DNA of 64,000 bases from Tenodera sinensis (Eukaryota; Arthropoda; Insecta; Mantodea; Mantidae): contig CM060965.1 in assembly GCA_030765045.1 (NCBI GenBank), forward strand, positions 25,937,435-26,001,434. Reading direction: 5' to 3'. The notes under the pieces are model-generated. The model saw only the letters and a program-made list of their open reading frames with translations. It had not been told where the DNA came from and searched no databases. Made by a program: the position numbers and the translations under genes. Of this stretch, positions 1 to 11,046 are shown in pieces. How positions within the stretch are numbered: the stretch's first letter is position 1; every line of letters begins with the position of its first letter.

Positions 1-907
1 TGGTATACCATTTCATAAGCTTGACTACAAATTGCACTGCCTTGTACAAGCTTTGCAGATCTTTTAATTTTAGGTTGAGGGCTCAATCAACCCCTTTTCC
101 TTTTTAGTTTCATCTGTGACATATTTAATGGGGTTGCTTGGTTAACAGGGTCAAAAGGAAAAACAAATAACCGAAATAACATAATGGAAGCATTATAAAA
201 CACTACAATACAAGTAGTACTAACAGTCGTAGCAGTGCAGTAATTTTGTGTAAAGGCACTCTGATGTTTATATTGCATTCAAACTATTAACCATTTGGAA
301 CAACAATATACATATATAACTAAGCTATTAAGAGTGAGGTAACAAACTTTTATTCTGAAGCACTGGCTTCATGAACTTTATAAAATGAGACAGCGAGAAG
401 AGGGAAGGCCTTACTTCATTTGTAAGTAGCATTTCTGTTAATAGAATAAACATTTGATAACAAAACCAACTAAATGCATACGAAATGTCATGAATTATGC
501 ATAAAGCAATAATCTAATTTTCATGTAGTAATGGACAAATGTATTTATAAATTCTGTGAACAATAGCATGACAAATACCATGTGCTATATTACCGAGGTG
601 CTCAAAAGTAGCAACAGAATCAGTGCCAAAAACTTAAGATTTGTTTCATCCTTGCACACTTGTACGTATTTCACTTTATTATTACTATTCCTATTATTAT
701 TGTTATCATCGTCGTCACCATTAAAAACACCTGACTACTATTTATTACACATTATGTCAGTCTATTTTTTCATACATGTATATTCTTTCCAAAGTTCATG
801 AGACTAAACCTATACGTATTACCATGTGCCAGCGACTTAAATCTGTCAACAGTAGAATTGTTTTGTTATGCTGGAGGTTATACTCAGTCAGGACAAAGGG
901 TGGCTGG
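1..907. other. Spt6 intron 8, unassigned AT-rich DNA
   Basis: No exon, tRNA or recognisable transposon coding sequence was seen. Only short simple stretches (TTATTATTATT-like at 675-705) stand out. Confidence 0.5.
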
Positions 908-2078
908 TATTATCGGTGCCAAACAAGAAAGTATTGACAGTTCTTGGTGAAAGAGAGGCAACGTTGCCGCTTATCATGGCCACGTGGAGACCACGTTCGC
1001 ATTATGTGTAAGAAGACTGTTGACTTGCGTTTGGGAAGTAGAGCGGGTATAGCTTATATTTGTATTTGAGTACAGTAGTAAATTAGTGAATCTACATGCA
1101 AATGATAGAATATGGAAGTATATATCGCTGTTAAGATTTGCTAACAAAAGAAACATACCTGTGAAATATTGTAATGAGAAATGCTGCTGATATCCCACTC
1201 GGATCATTCCTGTTGTTGCTGAAATTACCGGCAGAAATGACAAACTGTCCTATCCGAGAACAACTTGAATATGTCCTATCCTTGCTACTGAGACTCCATT
1301 TTCCCATGTTGTACTTATTACGCCCTTTGTATCAGTTACCGCTTTTCCATTTTTCAGCTATTTATTGATGTAGCTTTACTACAGACGACACAGTGAGATG
1401 TTTGTTGTTTTGCACACAACATAACCCTTTACTTTGGCCCAAATAAATTAAATTGGATTACACTAGGAAAGGGAGAATCCAAACAATTTTGCGACCATGT
1501 TCTTCAGCAACACCATCGACTGCATAATCCTTTAATTGGGATATGTACCTTACCAAACACAATTTTATTCGTTTCCGAGTACGTAAAGCTTTTTGTTTGG
1601 CTAAGCTGTCTTTGTCAATATTTTTGGGCATAATTATTCATTAAAAGAGTGAGACAGTTGTAAATGCTCACAACATACGCACAGATACACAGATTCAGAC
1701 ACACATAAATACAAAGCAATAACCACAATAAATAGAATGATGCAAATAAACTTGTCAGCACACAGGCAATCTCTGATACAAACACTGCAGCTGGATCTGG
1801 AGGGAGACATTGTATATACTGCAGTTAACACAAAAGATAAGACTCACAGTTTATATTACTGCTGGATTGCAGGTCAGGCATGTACTAATCATGTGTTAAA
1901 TATCGACAACACTGGTTTAGCATTTGGTGTTGCTATGGAAACGTCTTAGCTCTAATTGGTTCCTCTTTTCGTTGCTATGACGATTGCAATGAAGCATCCA
2001 TCCCCTCCTGTTTATTTAGACCCTTCTACCACGCGGGTAGCAATTGTCAATCCCCTTTTTATCTGGCGCCAAGTATCC
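908..2078 (-). mobile_element. Unclassified DNA transposon family N1, copy 1
   Basis: About 1.2 kb shared with 5651-6788 and 24299-25438, in inverted orientation. The outer end at 908 begins TATTATCGGTGCCAAACAAG and continues into TATTGACAGTT. The other end carries a diverged inverted version (GGCGCCA ... GATTGACAATT). The interior has the remnant of a reading frame that begins MSKNIDKDSVAKRKTLRTRE in the best copy; here it is broken. No superfamily could be named. Confidence 0.6.
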
Positions 2079-2223
2079 TCAATTATTGCCCACCACATAC
2101 ACATTGCTGCAGACATGAATGTCACTGAGCTGCCTCAAAGGGCAAGTTATAAAACTTGTGTATTTAATTACCAAAAGAAAATAAGCTTTACACTTGGGAA
2201 ATACATTACAATCAAGCTCTTAC

Positions 2224-2364
2224 CTGATTTGAAATTGTTGGTTTACAGAATGCTTGTTTGTAAATCCATTCAGCTTCTTCATCCAATTCATCAGAACCTT
2301 CTGGAACAGCTGTAACGGGGAAATCCCGCAATTGCATTCTCTCAGGAATATCTGTATTTCGAAT
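2224..2364 (-). CDS. Spt6: Spt6 coding exon 8, last one in the window
   Basis: Forty-seven codons: IRNTDIPERMQLRDFPVTAV, then PEGSDELDEEAEWIYKQAFC and KPTISNQ. This matches the entry into the conserved Spt6 core (helices before the helix-turn-helix/YqgF-like part). The acceptor is CTTTCAG and the donor GTAAGAGC, in phase 0. The next expected peptide (ending near FYRKEYV) was looked for on the minus strand of 1-2223 and not found, so intron 8 extends off the window. Confidence 0.96.
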
Positions 2365-2458
2365 CTGAAAGGTAACAACACATGTGTTTTTCATCATGAC
2401 CATTTTAAATTTTTACTATCATTCAGTTAAAAAAACGAAGGATAGCAAGAAAGCTTAC

Positions 2459-2567
2459 TTCATTATCCAGATCGGTGAAATGGCCTCTCTTCAGTTCACT
2501 TGGTTCATAAATTTCAAATATAGACTTCACAGTTGGTTTCTTCCGAGAGGCTTTCTTGGGTCGCTGT
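2459..2567 (-). CDS. Spt6: Spt6 coding exon 7
   Basis: Encodes RQRPKKASRKKPTVKSIFEI, then YEPSELKRGHFTDLDNE. IFEIYEPSELKRGHFTD is a nearly invariant block of insect Spt6. A basic linker precedes it. The acceptor is CTTTCAG and the donor GTAAGC. It ends in phase 0. The 4.7-kb intron before it carries several transposon pieces; the one after it is only 94 bp. Confidence 0.97.
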
Positions 2568-2899
2568 CTGAAAGTAGAATTTTCTGCCCTTTAACTATGT
2601 TAGGTTAAACCATGGCCATGTTTAATCCTTGTTGAACCCCTATCTTACTACTTTTGTGATAAATCGTGCTTGCAAACAGTTTCTTTACTTTAACTACTAA
2701 ATGAAATAAAATGAAATAAAAAACATAACCCAAACAAAAGAAGTGATGAAAACTGCAAAAAATAATTAATAAAAAATGTATTCTATGATATAGAGGAATT
2801 TAAATATGAAAAATACACAATTTATTTGTGTACCATGGAAATAACTAAACAGGTTAAAAAAATTATGTGTTCCTTTAAACTTAATGAGGAATTGAAACA

Positions 2900-2965
2900 A
2901 TGTTTGCATTCACATAACTTTCTCTACTCTTGTACTAACTATTCTTACAAACTCTTATTCCTCTG
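2900..2965 (+). mobile_element. Helitron fragment, left half of a split copy
   Basis: Matches the Helitron body at about 55890-55950 and 51665-51722 (catntgactttctctactct-like). It ends in TATTCCTCTG (2956-2965), which is repeated at 3524-3533 after a Penelope-like insertion. The Helitron match then resumes at 3534-3605 (AAGATGAACATTTG). Confidence 0.6.
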
Positions 2966-3523
2966 AAATAGGATCTGAAGCTTTCCTGGTGGCGAACATA
3001 TTCTAGACATTTTCAGGCAGTATATGGCAAACTGGCATGACCATTACTACAAGAGTTCAGCTCCATGTGTTTAATGTAGCCTGAAAAGTCAAACTGGCGG
3101 AACACTGCATTGAAAAAGACTATAGAGCCAACTTCAAGGAAACAACCATCATGGCAAAATGCAGTGATTTTTGGGAACTGGCCATCTCCTCCAAAAAGAG
3201 CACACTGAACCGGGATGCCAGATTGCAGTTCGGTTCCTCCTGGAAACCAGCCTTAATGTTGGAGATTGACTGGCTCAGGAAACAGATTGCATCGTAACAT
3301 TAACCTCCAGTACAGACATGTTTTCTGGGAGGTCTGAATTCCATGGTCCATTGGTGCCCCTCGTTTTCTTCTGGGTCCATACTAGTGGATGGTATATATA
3401 CTGGTACTTTCACTCTTGTCAGACATTCATCATCCTGATGATGGGAGAGATGCACACTTCCAAAACATTGATGGCTCTTCATGACTACACCTAGCTTGAA
3501 CCCCGAAAACATCTAGAATATCG
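2966..3523 (+). mobile_element. 5'-truncated Penelope-like element
   Basis: Flanked by the 10-bp direct repeat TATTCCTCTG (2956-2965, 3524-3533), a clean target-site duplication. The + strand reads the C-terminal tail of a PLE protein: AEHCIEKDYRANFKETTIMA and, further on, STLNRDARLQFGSSWKPAL, matching the region after the GIY-YIG domain. A CTGATGATGG motif at 3436-3445 lies in the 3' tail (see the hammerhead-like entry). It sits inside a Helitron, so it is the younger insertion. Confidence 0.75.
3425..3475 (+). ncRNA. Degenerate hammerhead-like motif in PLE tail
   Basis: CTGATGA (3436-3442) is followed by a possible stem II GGGAG/CTTCC and then AAAAC where the hammerhead core needs GAAAC. 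The catalytic core is therefore imperfect. It is called only because the position matches better motifs at 35690-35741 and 39599-39649. Confidence 0.35.
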
Positions 3524-3533
3524 TATTCCTCTG

Positions 3534-3605
3534 TCTACATGTTAAGTCAAGATGAACATTTGCAGGAATGACCTTATTGCTTATTTTGTGAGTTTTACAG
3601 TATTC
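3534..3605 (+). mobile_element. Helitron fragment, right half of the split copy
   Basis: Resumes the match to 55965-56015 (AAGATGAACATTTG ... TTATTGCTTATTT) after the Penelope-like insertion. Confidence 0.5.
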
Positions 3606-4061
3606 TCACACAAGTAATTAATAACTAATTAAGTATTTGGTGTACGAGCTTCGGAATTTGACTGTTGGTTTGGACTAATGTTCTCATTGTGTGCTTGGAT
3701 ATTGGTAGTGATGGGGTGATTATTATAGAAGTTGGAATCTTCAGAGTAACCATACAGGGCAGTTAAGTGTCAACGACCACATACCTACATGTCTCTAATT
3801 AGTCATATACTGGCCTAAAGTGGTACAAATGATAAAAATAGCATGTCATATTTCTACACACCCTAAACTGCCAAAAAATAAAATTCCAAGATTTTAAACA
3901 TTTTGACCAAATTTTCAGTGTAGCCTTGCCTTAAGTTCAGCATCTTTTAACAATGAGACACAAAGATTTTCAAGAGACTATCCTTTATATGGAACATTAT
4001 TCAAAAAATTTGGTTTAATCTAAATTGGGTCTAATGATTTTTATTAAACTACCATAGGTTT

Positions 4062-4262
4062 AATATTTATTTATGCCAAAAAACTTACTGCTGGCATTTT
4101 TGAACACACAAGCCATGTGTGGGCAATGTTTGAGAGGTGGAATCAGGAGTGAAAAATTCAATGCTACAGCCAGGATTTGAACCACGGATCTTCTGCTTAT
4201 TGAGCAGCTGCTTTAACCACTAAGCTACCATGACCAACTTGCCAGCATTACATTCTGAATCA
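4062..4262 (-). repeat. SINE family A, diverged full-tail copy
   Basis: On the minus strand it reads a tRNA-like head (TAGTGGTTAAAG ... GGTTCAAATCC), the body TTGAATTTTTCACTCC and the family tail with the GGCTTGTGTG hairpin, ending ATAAATAAATATT. It is more diverged than the copies further right. It abuts a LINE fragment. Confidence 0.75.
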
Positions 4263-4810
4263 GTTGGGAAATTTAACTCTCTGCAGTAATAAGTTTAGAC
4301 AAGTGAAAGAACTTCCAATAAACTGGGTAACTTCCTGTTGCATATCTTGCCACAAGGAGGTTAGCTTGGCTCGGTTGCGAATAGGGCACTGCAATTTTTC
4401 GCATGGTTACCTATTTAAAAGGGACCCTGCCCCTCTATGTCTGCTGTGTGACAATCTTTTATCAGTTCATCATGTGCTGCTGGAGTGTTCCTCTCTGGCG
4501 CACCTTCAAGATTCTCTGCAGCTGCCTGTCAGACTTGCAGAGGTCTTGGCAGATGACAAAACAGCAGTTGATAGGGTTTTTCAATTCTTAGCAGAGTGTA
4601 ATGTCGGTTTGAGGGTTTAAAATTTTAGATATCTCTTTTGTATGCCTTTTGTCATATTTATCAAAAAGCATAAAATATAGGTTCTATATTAAGCAGAATT
4701 TTTATTGAAATGTATTAAAAAGGGTTTATTCAGGAAATCTTGCTTGCTTTGCTTTATTTTTATGTATATTTGAGTAATTCAAATTAAATAAAAGAAAATG
4801 AAAAAAATAC
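4263..4810 (+). pseudogene. LINE 3' end: RNase H-distal C-terminus
   Basis: The reading frame 4264-4620 ends the ORF2 of a non-LTR retrotransposon. It contains LARLRIGHCNFSHGYLFKRD, then PLCLLCDNLLSVHHVLLECS (a CxxC...H...C knuckle) and VFQFLAECNVG. This LRIGHxxxTHxYLxK ... CxxCxxxxxxxHHxLxEC pattern is typical of I/R1/Jockey-type LINE C-termini. About 190 bp of A/T-rich 3' UTR follow, ending in AAAATGAAAAAA. The upstream part of the element is missing (5' truncation). Confidence 0.8.
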
Positions 4811-4814
4811 CTGA

Positions 4815-4965
4815 TAGTAAGGAAAAATTGAAGCTATTAACAGCGAAGCAACAGAATCTAAAATAAGAACAAATTAGAAACTAAAAGCTGCACTTATCTT
4901 AGAAATATTGCAAGTTCTTTTAGTTTCTAATTTCTTATTTTAGATGCCTAATATGTTTGAGACCT
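4815..4965 (-). repeat. Fold-back retro-insert family F, copy 1
   Basis: Arms ATCTAAAATAAGAAC...ACTAAAAG and CTTTTAGT...CTTATTTTAGAT pair around a short middle. To the left is the inverted 3' flank (GAAGCAACAG ... GCTATTAACAG). The same layout in opposite orientation is at 42440-42648. Confidence 0.65.
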
Positions 4966-4971
4966 CTCAGA

Positions 4972-5018
4972 CATTGCCCGCACATGGCTTGTGTGTTTAG
5001 GATCGCCAACAGTAAGTT
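4972..5018 (+). repeat. SINE family A tail-only fragment
   Basis: Shows TTGCCCGCACATGGCTTGTG and CCAACAGTAAGTTTGTTG, the 3' tail of SINE A, without the tRNA head. Confidence 0.6.
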
Positions 5019-5019
5019 T

Positions 5020-5372
5020 GTTGTTCTCTTCTGACCCCAATTCTATTAGGGTTCCTGAGGGCTAGGGAGTCTTTATTTTTCCAACCTCTCCATTTCTCTG
5101 ATTGGTAATCAGAGGATATGGTCGGTGAATTTATTTTGATAATTCTCCTGGTCAGGTCAGTGAGACCCGTAAACCAACGACAGGTGTGGTCCTCCAGACA
5201 TTCTGGGGGTTGTGAGAGAGCGATGTGACCGCCAAAACATAAAAATATGGTGCTCTCTAAAAAAAAAAAAACGGTTACTATTACTGCTATTGCTCTCTTC
5301 AGATATTGGAGAGCAAGAGGATTAATGACTTCATTGTCAAAAATCCAGCATTAGCTAACAACAACAAACATT
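5020..5372 (+). mobile_element. Internally deleted LINE: 5' UTR joined to 3' tail (family D)
   Basis: 5160-5262 matches (inverted) the 5' UTR at 34020-34108 of a LINE whose endonuclease ORF follows there (GAGAGAGCGATGTGAC, then ATATGGTGCTCTCTAA). From about 5305 the sequence is the 3' tail of family D (TATTGGAGAGCAAGAGGATT ... CATTAGCTAACAACAACA). So 5' UTR and 3' end are present with the whole coding part missing, a SINE-like LINE derivative. A 13-A run at 5260-5272 is internal. Confidence 0.6.
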
Positions 5373-5374
5373 TT

Positions 5375-5640
5375 TTGTACAGTAAGATTTGGTCTATCTC
5401 TTACGGTTTACTAGTTATGCAAACATCATCAAGAGTAAACATGACTACATGGGCTATAGCCAGAAAATTCAAAATATACATTTCATTTGCCATACAAATA
5501 TCATAAAATATGGTATTCTAATAAAAAAAAAGTATGCACACAGACCTTTTTCAAAAAGTGTTTTTTTTTTAATTCAAGGAACGTCAAAACATATATTTCC
5601 AGTGAAATCTCTACATTGAATTTTTTAGTGAAATACAATA
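5375..5640 (+). mobile_element. Helitron internal fragment
   Basis: Matches 52030-52480 and 56235-56700 (AGTAAGATTTGGTCTATCTC, AAAATTCA...ATATACATTTCATTTG, AAAACATATATTTCCAGTG). Neither Helitron terminus is present. Confidence 0.65.
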
Positions 5641-5650
5641 CTTCCCTTAC

Positions 5651-6788
5651 TTATACTCAGTGCCAAGCAAGAAGGTGATTGACAGTTGCTCACCATGTGG
5701 TGGAAAGATCTAAATGAACAGGAGGGAATGGATGCGTCATAGCAATCGCCATAGCAATGAAAAGAGGAACCAATTAAGAACCAAGACGTTTCCATAGCAA
5801 TGCTAAATGCTAAACCAGTGTTGCCAGGAATTGTCTGTATTTAACACGTGGTTAGCATGTTCCTGACCTGCAATCCAGCAGTAACACAAACTGTGCACCT
5901 TATCTTCTGTTTTCCCTGCAATATATACAATGCCTCCCTCCAGCTCCAGCTTGCAACAGAGATTGTCGGTGTGCTAACAAGTTTGTTTGCATCATTCTAT
6001 TTATGTGGTTATTTGCCTTATATTTCTATGTGTCTGAAATTATGTATCTGCGCGTACATTGTGAGCATTTACAATTGTCTTACTCTTTTAAGGAATATTT
6101 AATTATGTCCCAAAATATTGACAAAGACAGCATAGCCAAACAAAAAACTTTACACTTGGGAAGTGAATAAAATTGTCTTTGATACTTATCCCAATTAAAC
6201 GATTATGCAGTTGATGGTATCGCTGAAGAACACGGTCGCAAAACTGTTTGGTTTCCGCCTTTCCTAGTGTAATCCGATTTAATTAATTTGGGCTGAAGTA
6301 AATGGTTATGTTGGGCGAAACAACAAAGATTTCACTGTGTCATCTGTAGCAAATCTACATCAATATAAAGCTGAAAACTGAACAAGTGGTTACTGATACA
6401 AACAGCTTAATAAGTGCAACATGGGAAAATGGAGTTTTAGAAGCAAGGATAGAACAGTGTCACCTCCGCGGGTAATTCCAGCAACAACAGCAATAATGCA
6501 AGGGAGTCAGATATCAGTGGCATTTTCCCAATACAATGTTTCACATGTGTGTATATTTTGTTAAGTACATCTTTACAGTAATATATACTTGCATGTGCCA
6601 TCTTTGCATGTAGATTCACTATTTTACTACTGTCTTTGAATAGGAATAAAAATTATATCTGCTCTACATTCCAAACGCAATCCGTATTCTTACACGTAAT
6701 GCTAATGTGCTCTACACGTGGTCACGATAAGAGGCAATGTCGCCTCTCTTTCACCATCAACTGTCAACCCCTATGGCACTGATAATAC
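5651..6788 (+). mobile_element. DNA transposon family N1, copy 2 (both termini)
   Basis: The left end reads CTCAGTGCCAAGCAAGAAGG ... GATTGACAGTTGC. The right end, read inward on the minus strand, gives TATTATCAGTGCC ... GTTGACAGTTG, so the termini are inverted repeats of roughly 35 bp. The interior is colinear with copies 1 and 3. The start of the broken reading frame (ATGTCCCAAAATATTGACAA at 6104) is visible. No coding capacity remains. Confidence 0.65.
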
Positions 6789-6888
6789 TATACATAGTAG
6801 AGAAAGTAAAATTGACAATATGTATACTATGAGAAAAAGTTACAACACTTGATTTGTGCATCCTGTAAATATACAATGTTATACATGT

Positions 6889-7114
6889 CAGTCTGGGTAG
6901 CTCAGTTGGCTAGACGCTGGCCGACTGATCCCAAGGTTGCGAGTTCAAATCCAGCCCAGAGTGATGGTTTTTTTACTTAAAAACGACAGCTCCATGTCAG
7001 TAGATTTACTGGCATGCAAAAGAACTCTTGTGGGATGAAAATCTGGCACAATGGCAATGCTAAATTGATTCTGGCAATTGACAGCATCGTTAAGCAACAA
7101 AATAATTTTTTTTT
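6889..7114 (+). repeat. tRNA-derived SINE family C, copy 1
   Basis: Flanked by GTTATACATGT (6878-6888) and GTTATACAAGT (7115-7125), a target duplication with one mismatch. The head has Pol III-like boxes (GTAGCTCAGTTGG ... GAGTTCAAATCC). The body ACAGCTCCATGTCAGTAGAT and tail GGCAATTGACA...T-run are shared with 50918-51124. The head does not fold into a complete cloverleaf acceptor stem, so it is not a tRNA gene. Confidence 0.85.
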
Positions 7115-7247
7115 GTTATACAAGTGTCTGCTGAAATTGCAATATATCCCATGTAATTGAAACCTATGGATGAAATAAATTAAAACTCAGCACTTAAAAT
7201 ATTATAATACGTACTTACTGTATCATTAGTAGTTCTTATAAACTCAC

Positions 7248-7382
7248 CTTCTCTCAGCATCTTCTCCTTCTTCATCAATATATTCATCCTCCTCCTCTTC
7301 TTCATATTCATCTTCCCCATATTTTTCGAATTCATCATAATCGAAGTCCACCCCAAAAATATCCTGAGCTTCTTGCAATGCT
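7248..7382 (-). CDS. Spt6: Spt6 coding exon 6 (Spn1/Iws1-binding segment)
   Basis: Encodes ALQEAQDIFGVDFDYDEFEK followed by the very acidic YGEDEYEEEEEDEYIDEEGE. The DIFGVDFDYDEF segment corresponds by family knowledge to the helix with which Spt6 binds Spn1/Iws1 (yeast has a DIFGxGxDYDWAL-like sequence there). The acceptor is TTGCAG; the first base completes Ala after exon 5. The donor is GTGAGT, leaving two bases (AG) that complete Arg in exon 7. Confidence 0.96.
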
Positions 7383-7558
7383 CTGCAATGAAGAAGTTTG
7401 AAACATATCAATATTTGCAGGGAATTTTCAGTTCTTATTAAAAAAGCAAAAGTCTAAGCTGTTATCTCTAAATAGCTCATTCTCTAGAAAAAGTAAGTAA
7501 ATCTTGCACTATTTTTAAAATTATTACTTAGTATTTTACTTTACTTATTGTTGCTTAC

Positions 7559-7719
7559 GCATCAGAAAAGATTGGTTTCCTTTTCTTTCTCTTATCTGCA
7601 ATTGGCCGACCATCATCATCAACAATGAAGTCATCAGCATCCGAGTAATCTCCCTCCTCTTCCTCTTCATCATAATGCTCTGCTTCAACAGGTGCCTTTT
7701 CTGAGGCTCTTTCTTCTTC
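7559..7719 (-). CDS. Spt6: Spt6 coding exon 5
   Basis: Fifty-three codons plus two bases. An acidic lead-in (EEERASEKAPVEAEHYDEEE) is followed by DYSDADDFIVDDDGRPIADK and a basic RKKRKPIFSDA. SDADDFIVDDxGxP is a signature of Spt6. The acceptor is TGCAG and the donor GTAAGC. It joins exon 4 in phase 0 with no missing residues relative to relatives. Confidence 0.96.
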
Positions 7720-8781
7720 CTGCATGAATAAACTTTTTGGAATATTATTGAGAAATTTATGTTGTGTCAAACATAAAACTGCACTTCATTATGGATACTG
7801 ACTGGATTAAGTTTATCCCTTATAGAATCCATTATTTAGCTTTTATTTTTTTGTTTATCAAGTGATTTATAAAATATCATTCAAATGTTGCACATGTATT
7901 TGGAGTAACTTAATAATGGGAATTACAAATTTGGTATTGACATATTCCATGATTACAGTTATTTTTCACTTTTTTCTAAAGAAATTCATTAATTCATTTT
8001 TTCAATCATCTTGCACTATGTACATAACATATTAACACCCATTTCAAATTCATAATTAAAGAGTGGATGTTATACACTTCAGATGGTCAAAAAAGGCAAA
8101 TGTAAATAGCCATCTCTAAATGTTTTGCTAAAAGGCACAATCTTCTAAATTTACATTAAGTTGCAATGAGGTAACTAGAAGATGGAGTGCTGGGCAAAGA
8201 AGAAAAGCCAAACTATGTAAATCCAGTTCAGTTCAATAATAGGATGCAAAGATGAAGATGCAGTTAGAACAAACTTTCCAGATTGATTGCAATTGTTCAA
8301 TAATATTAATGTATTAATCCAAAATTTTGAAGCAGAAGAGTGGATTCTGATGCTAATGGATTTAACTTCTGGAAAACTATAACAAAAACTAGGGCTATGA
8401 TAACAGTTTTTTTTGCTATATTTTCATAATATTGGCAAATTACAAAATCTTTTGTGAACAATCTTTTATTTTACCAATAGTTTAGTACCCTAGTGAATGG
8501 GAGCTTAAACAGTGGATACAATTTTGTCCTTGAATGCTGCATAAATCATGATAATGGTTAGGTACACTTTAAAAACATGTTATGTTTCATTTTCTTAACA
8601 TGTGTCCCAAAAGGGGAATGTGAGCCTCACAAGATGGTACCAGAAACATCATTATATGTAAAATTTTTCTTATTGTGTTGTCATAAGGAGTTCACTAACA
8701 TCTGTTAATGTATTGTACTGCACATGTGGCAGCATTTATCATTTATTTATTTACCAATGTAGTAATATAATGCAAACGCTA
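7720..8781. other. Spt6 intron 4, unassigned stretch
   Basis: No coding block, SINE head or terminal repeat recognised on either strand. Confidence 0.5.
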
Positions 8782-9886
8782 CAGTCTGATTTTTAAAAGA
8801 AGATACATGACAGATGTAAGCAAGGGGGATAAAAGATAAGAGGGGAAGGTCATTGCTATGGAAATGTAAACAAAGATTGCCAGGTTGGTTACACTGATAA
8901 ATCATGTGCTTCTCAGGTCAGTTATTAAAGTTGTTTTTTTGGGAAATCAAGCTTGTTTGAGCATTCAGTTGTACTGTGATTATTAGCCTGCTTTGTTAAA
9001 ACTCATATTAAAATATGTACTTAGGCAAGCAAAAGTCGGTGGTCATAGAGATAGAGGTAGACCGAGGATTCATGGCCCAAGAAAAAGATCAGCTTCTGAT
9101 CGGGGTGTTACATTGCATAGCCAAGCTAGAGAACTTGTTCTCTTAGGAAATTCTTCGAATTTGCTCCTTCACAATGAACCTCTTATTTCTTTCAACCAAG
9201 TGAGGAAAATAACTACAAGGACACTTAAAATAAGTGAGGTGACTGTTTCGAGAATCTTTAAAGAGAAGCAACTATAGGCAGGTCCATCACAAATTGTAAC
9301 TCCAGTTGCGCAACTGGACAGTTTTTAATCAAATGCATAAAAAGGTACAGCTATAGCTATTACAATCGGAAAGAGCATTCTACCACAGGTACACTTGTTT
9401 CTTCTCTTAAAGAAGCAGACCTATTTGAGGGAAGCCTTAGCTCTTGGAACAAAATCCTTCATGATCTGGGATTTCAAATCAAAAATATAAATAACAGAAA
9501 ATTGATATTAGAAAAGTCGCATGTTGTAGCGTTAAGGTATTATGCTTTTAAGAGAAATACAAAACAGGAACTTGAAGGAAATAGTGCTGCTCTTCGAAGA
9601 GAGAAAGAGAGAGATTCAACTGAAAAATAGGTACTCAGAATCACAAGTGTGTAGACACAAAGACAAAGTGAATTTGTATTGATTTAGTCTTAAAGTAGGC
9701 TAATATAGATAACAGCTGCAAGTTTTCACTGCCATGAGATAAACCCAAACGCTTGTTAATATGTTTTGAGTATTGAAGGTTAAGGAGGGTATGCGTAAAC
9801 TTTATATCTGCATATTGACAATACTGCAGCTCTCCATTTGGAGAAGTTGACATCTGTCATGTATCTTCTTTTAAAAATCAGACTGA
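8782..9886 (+). mobile_element. TA-target DNA transposon (family T1)
   Basis: Inverted ends of about 37 bp (CAGTCTGATTTTTAAAAGAA continuing AGATACATGACAGATGT) occur at 8782 and, inverted, ending at 9886. TA stands immediately outside on both sides, as for Tc1/mariner/IS630-type elements. It encloses the transposase remnant at 8993-9277 and a continuation near 9380-9560. Confidence 0.8.
8993..9277 (+). pseudogene. Transposase N-terminal remnant (T1)
   Basis: The frame reads RDRGRPRIHGPRKRSASDRG then VRKITTRTLKISEVTVSRIF, an AT-hook-like GRPR motif followed by a helix-turn-helix-like segment. A second piece in another frame at about 9385-9560 reads GTLVSSLKEADLFEGSLSSW, then NKILHDLGFQIK and HVVALRYY. 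That order (DNA-binding domain, GRPR linker, 'LxxxDLF/LF.GS..S...IL.DLGF.IK') is known from insect DDE transposases. No DDE catalytic domain survives, so this is a nonautonomous derivative. Confidence 0.6.
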
Positions 9887-10244
9887 TACAGTATGGATAC
9901 ACATAAGAGAAAAGGTACCTTGTCAGAAATGAGTAATATAAGTGTGAAAGAATGGGCGATGAGTGAGTAGAGTTCAAGGGCCCATCTTTAACTAGGACTT
10001 TTGGATGCTGGGCGATAAAGAAAGTATTAAAATACTGATATAGAGTGCAATGGATTCCTTCAGGCCACATTTTGAAAGAATGTTTAAAATTTCAGGAATC
10101 CATTTTAGAAGTGAGCTAGATAGGGAAAATTGGATATGAATTAAATCAGAATGAAATGGGAAAAGAGTGGTTAATGAAAAAAAAGTTTACTGGGTAGATT
10201 TTGGAAGATGATTAGAACCCGACTCAGGGATATAGATAGCATAA

Positions 10245-10320
10245 AATTTGAGAGGTAGAATCGGAACTGAAGAATTCAATGCCACAGCTGGGATTTGAAC
10301 CACAGACCCACTCAAGAGAG
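10245..10320 (-). repeat. SINE family A fragment
   Basis: GAGAGGTAGAATCGGAACTG ... GGGATTTGAACCACAGACC is the body and B-box region only; the head is missing. Confidence 0.65.
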
Positions 10321-10989
10321 TGAAGGAGTCACAGATCAAAGAAAAGTGGACTGGGCTAGGGTCTGAGATAGTGGTTAAAAGAATTTTTATGGAATGATCT
10401 CAAATAAAGAACTTGGGGAAAGATCTATAGAAGTGAGAAATAAATGGATATGGAGATCAATTTGTAAATAATCAGTGAGAGGAGGAAGTGTTTCGAAAGG
10501 GCTCTAATTAGGGGTACTGTATTTATTGGGTGTATTAGGACAGGTGCAAATTGTTATTGTATTTATTAGTCTTGTGTAACCTGGTTAGACTCTAATGACT
10601 CTGGCAAGAGTCAGGCTGGAACTGAACAAGAACTTATGTAATTAATTAGAACTTGAAAAAATACAGACTAAGTATAAATGTTGCACTGATATTTGAAGTT
10701 TGTATGCATCTTTCACACCAACATTGTAAACTGAAAGCACTTTTGAATCTAACTGGAGAATGATATTTCTAATAACCTAAATAGAATAAAACCTTTTTAG
10801 TCACTGTTCATTATGCATCCAGTCTTGCATTCTAAAACAAGACTGGACAAATCCTTGTACATATGCACACCATATGTGAAATAATATGAACATGTAGTCG
10901 TCAAGCTTTAGAATAAATTTTACACTAAAAATACTTAAATATTAAATTACAAAGAAGTTGTAAATAAAATGCAAATCTGAAGGAAGGGG

Positions 10990-11045
<56 letters not shown>
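10990..11045 (+). repeat. 56-bp adenine homopolymer
   Basis: Uninterrupted A run after AGGAAGGGG. It could be the poly(A) tail of a processed or retro-insert, but no transcript-like sequence was recognised upstream. The length may be affected by sequencing or assembly error. Confidence 0.8.

Positions 11046-11046
<1 letters not shown>

Noticed and set aside
6889..6965. tRNA gene
   Set aside because: A- and B-box-like sequences are present, but the acceptor stem is not complementary and the unit has a SINE body, tail and target duplication. The same reasoning applies to the heads at 13975, 21895, 25200, 31290, 50918 and 63955.
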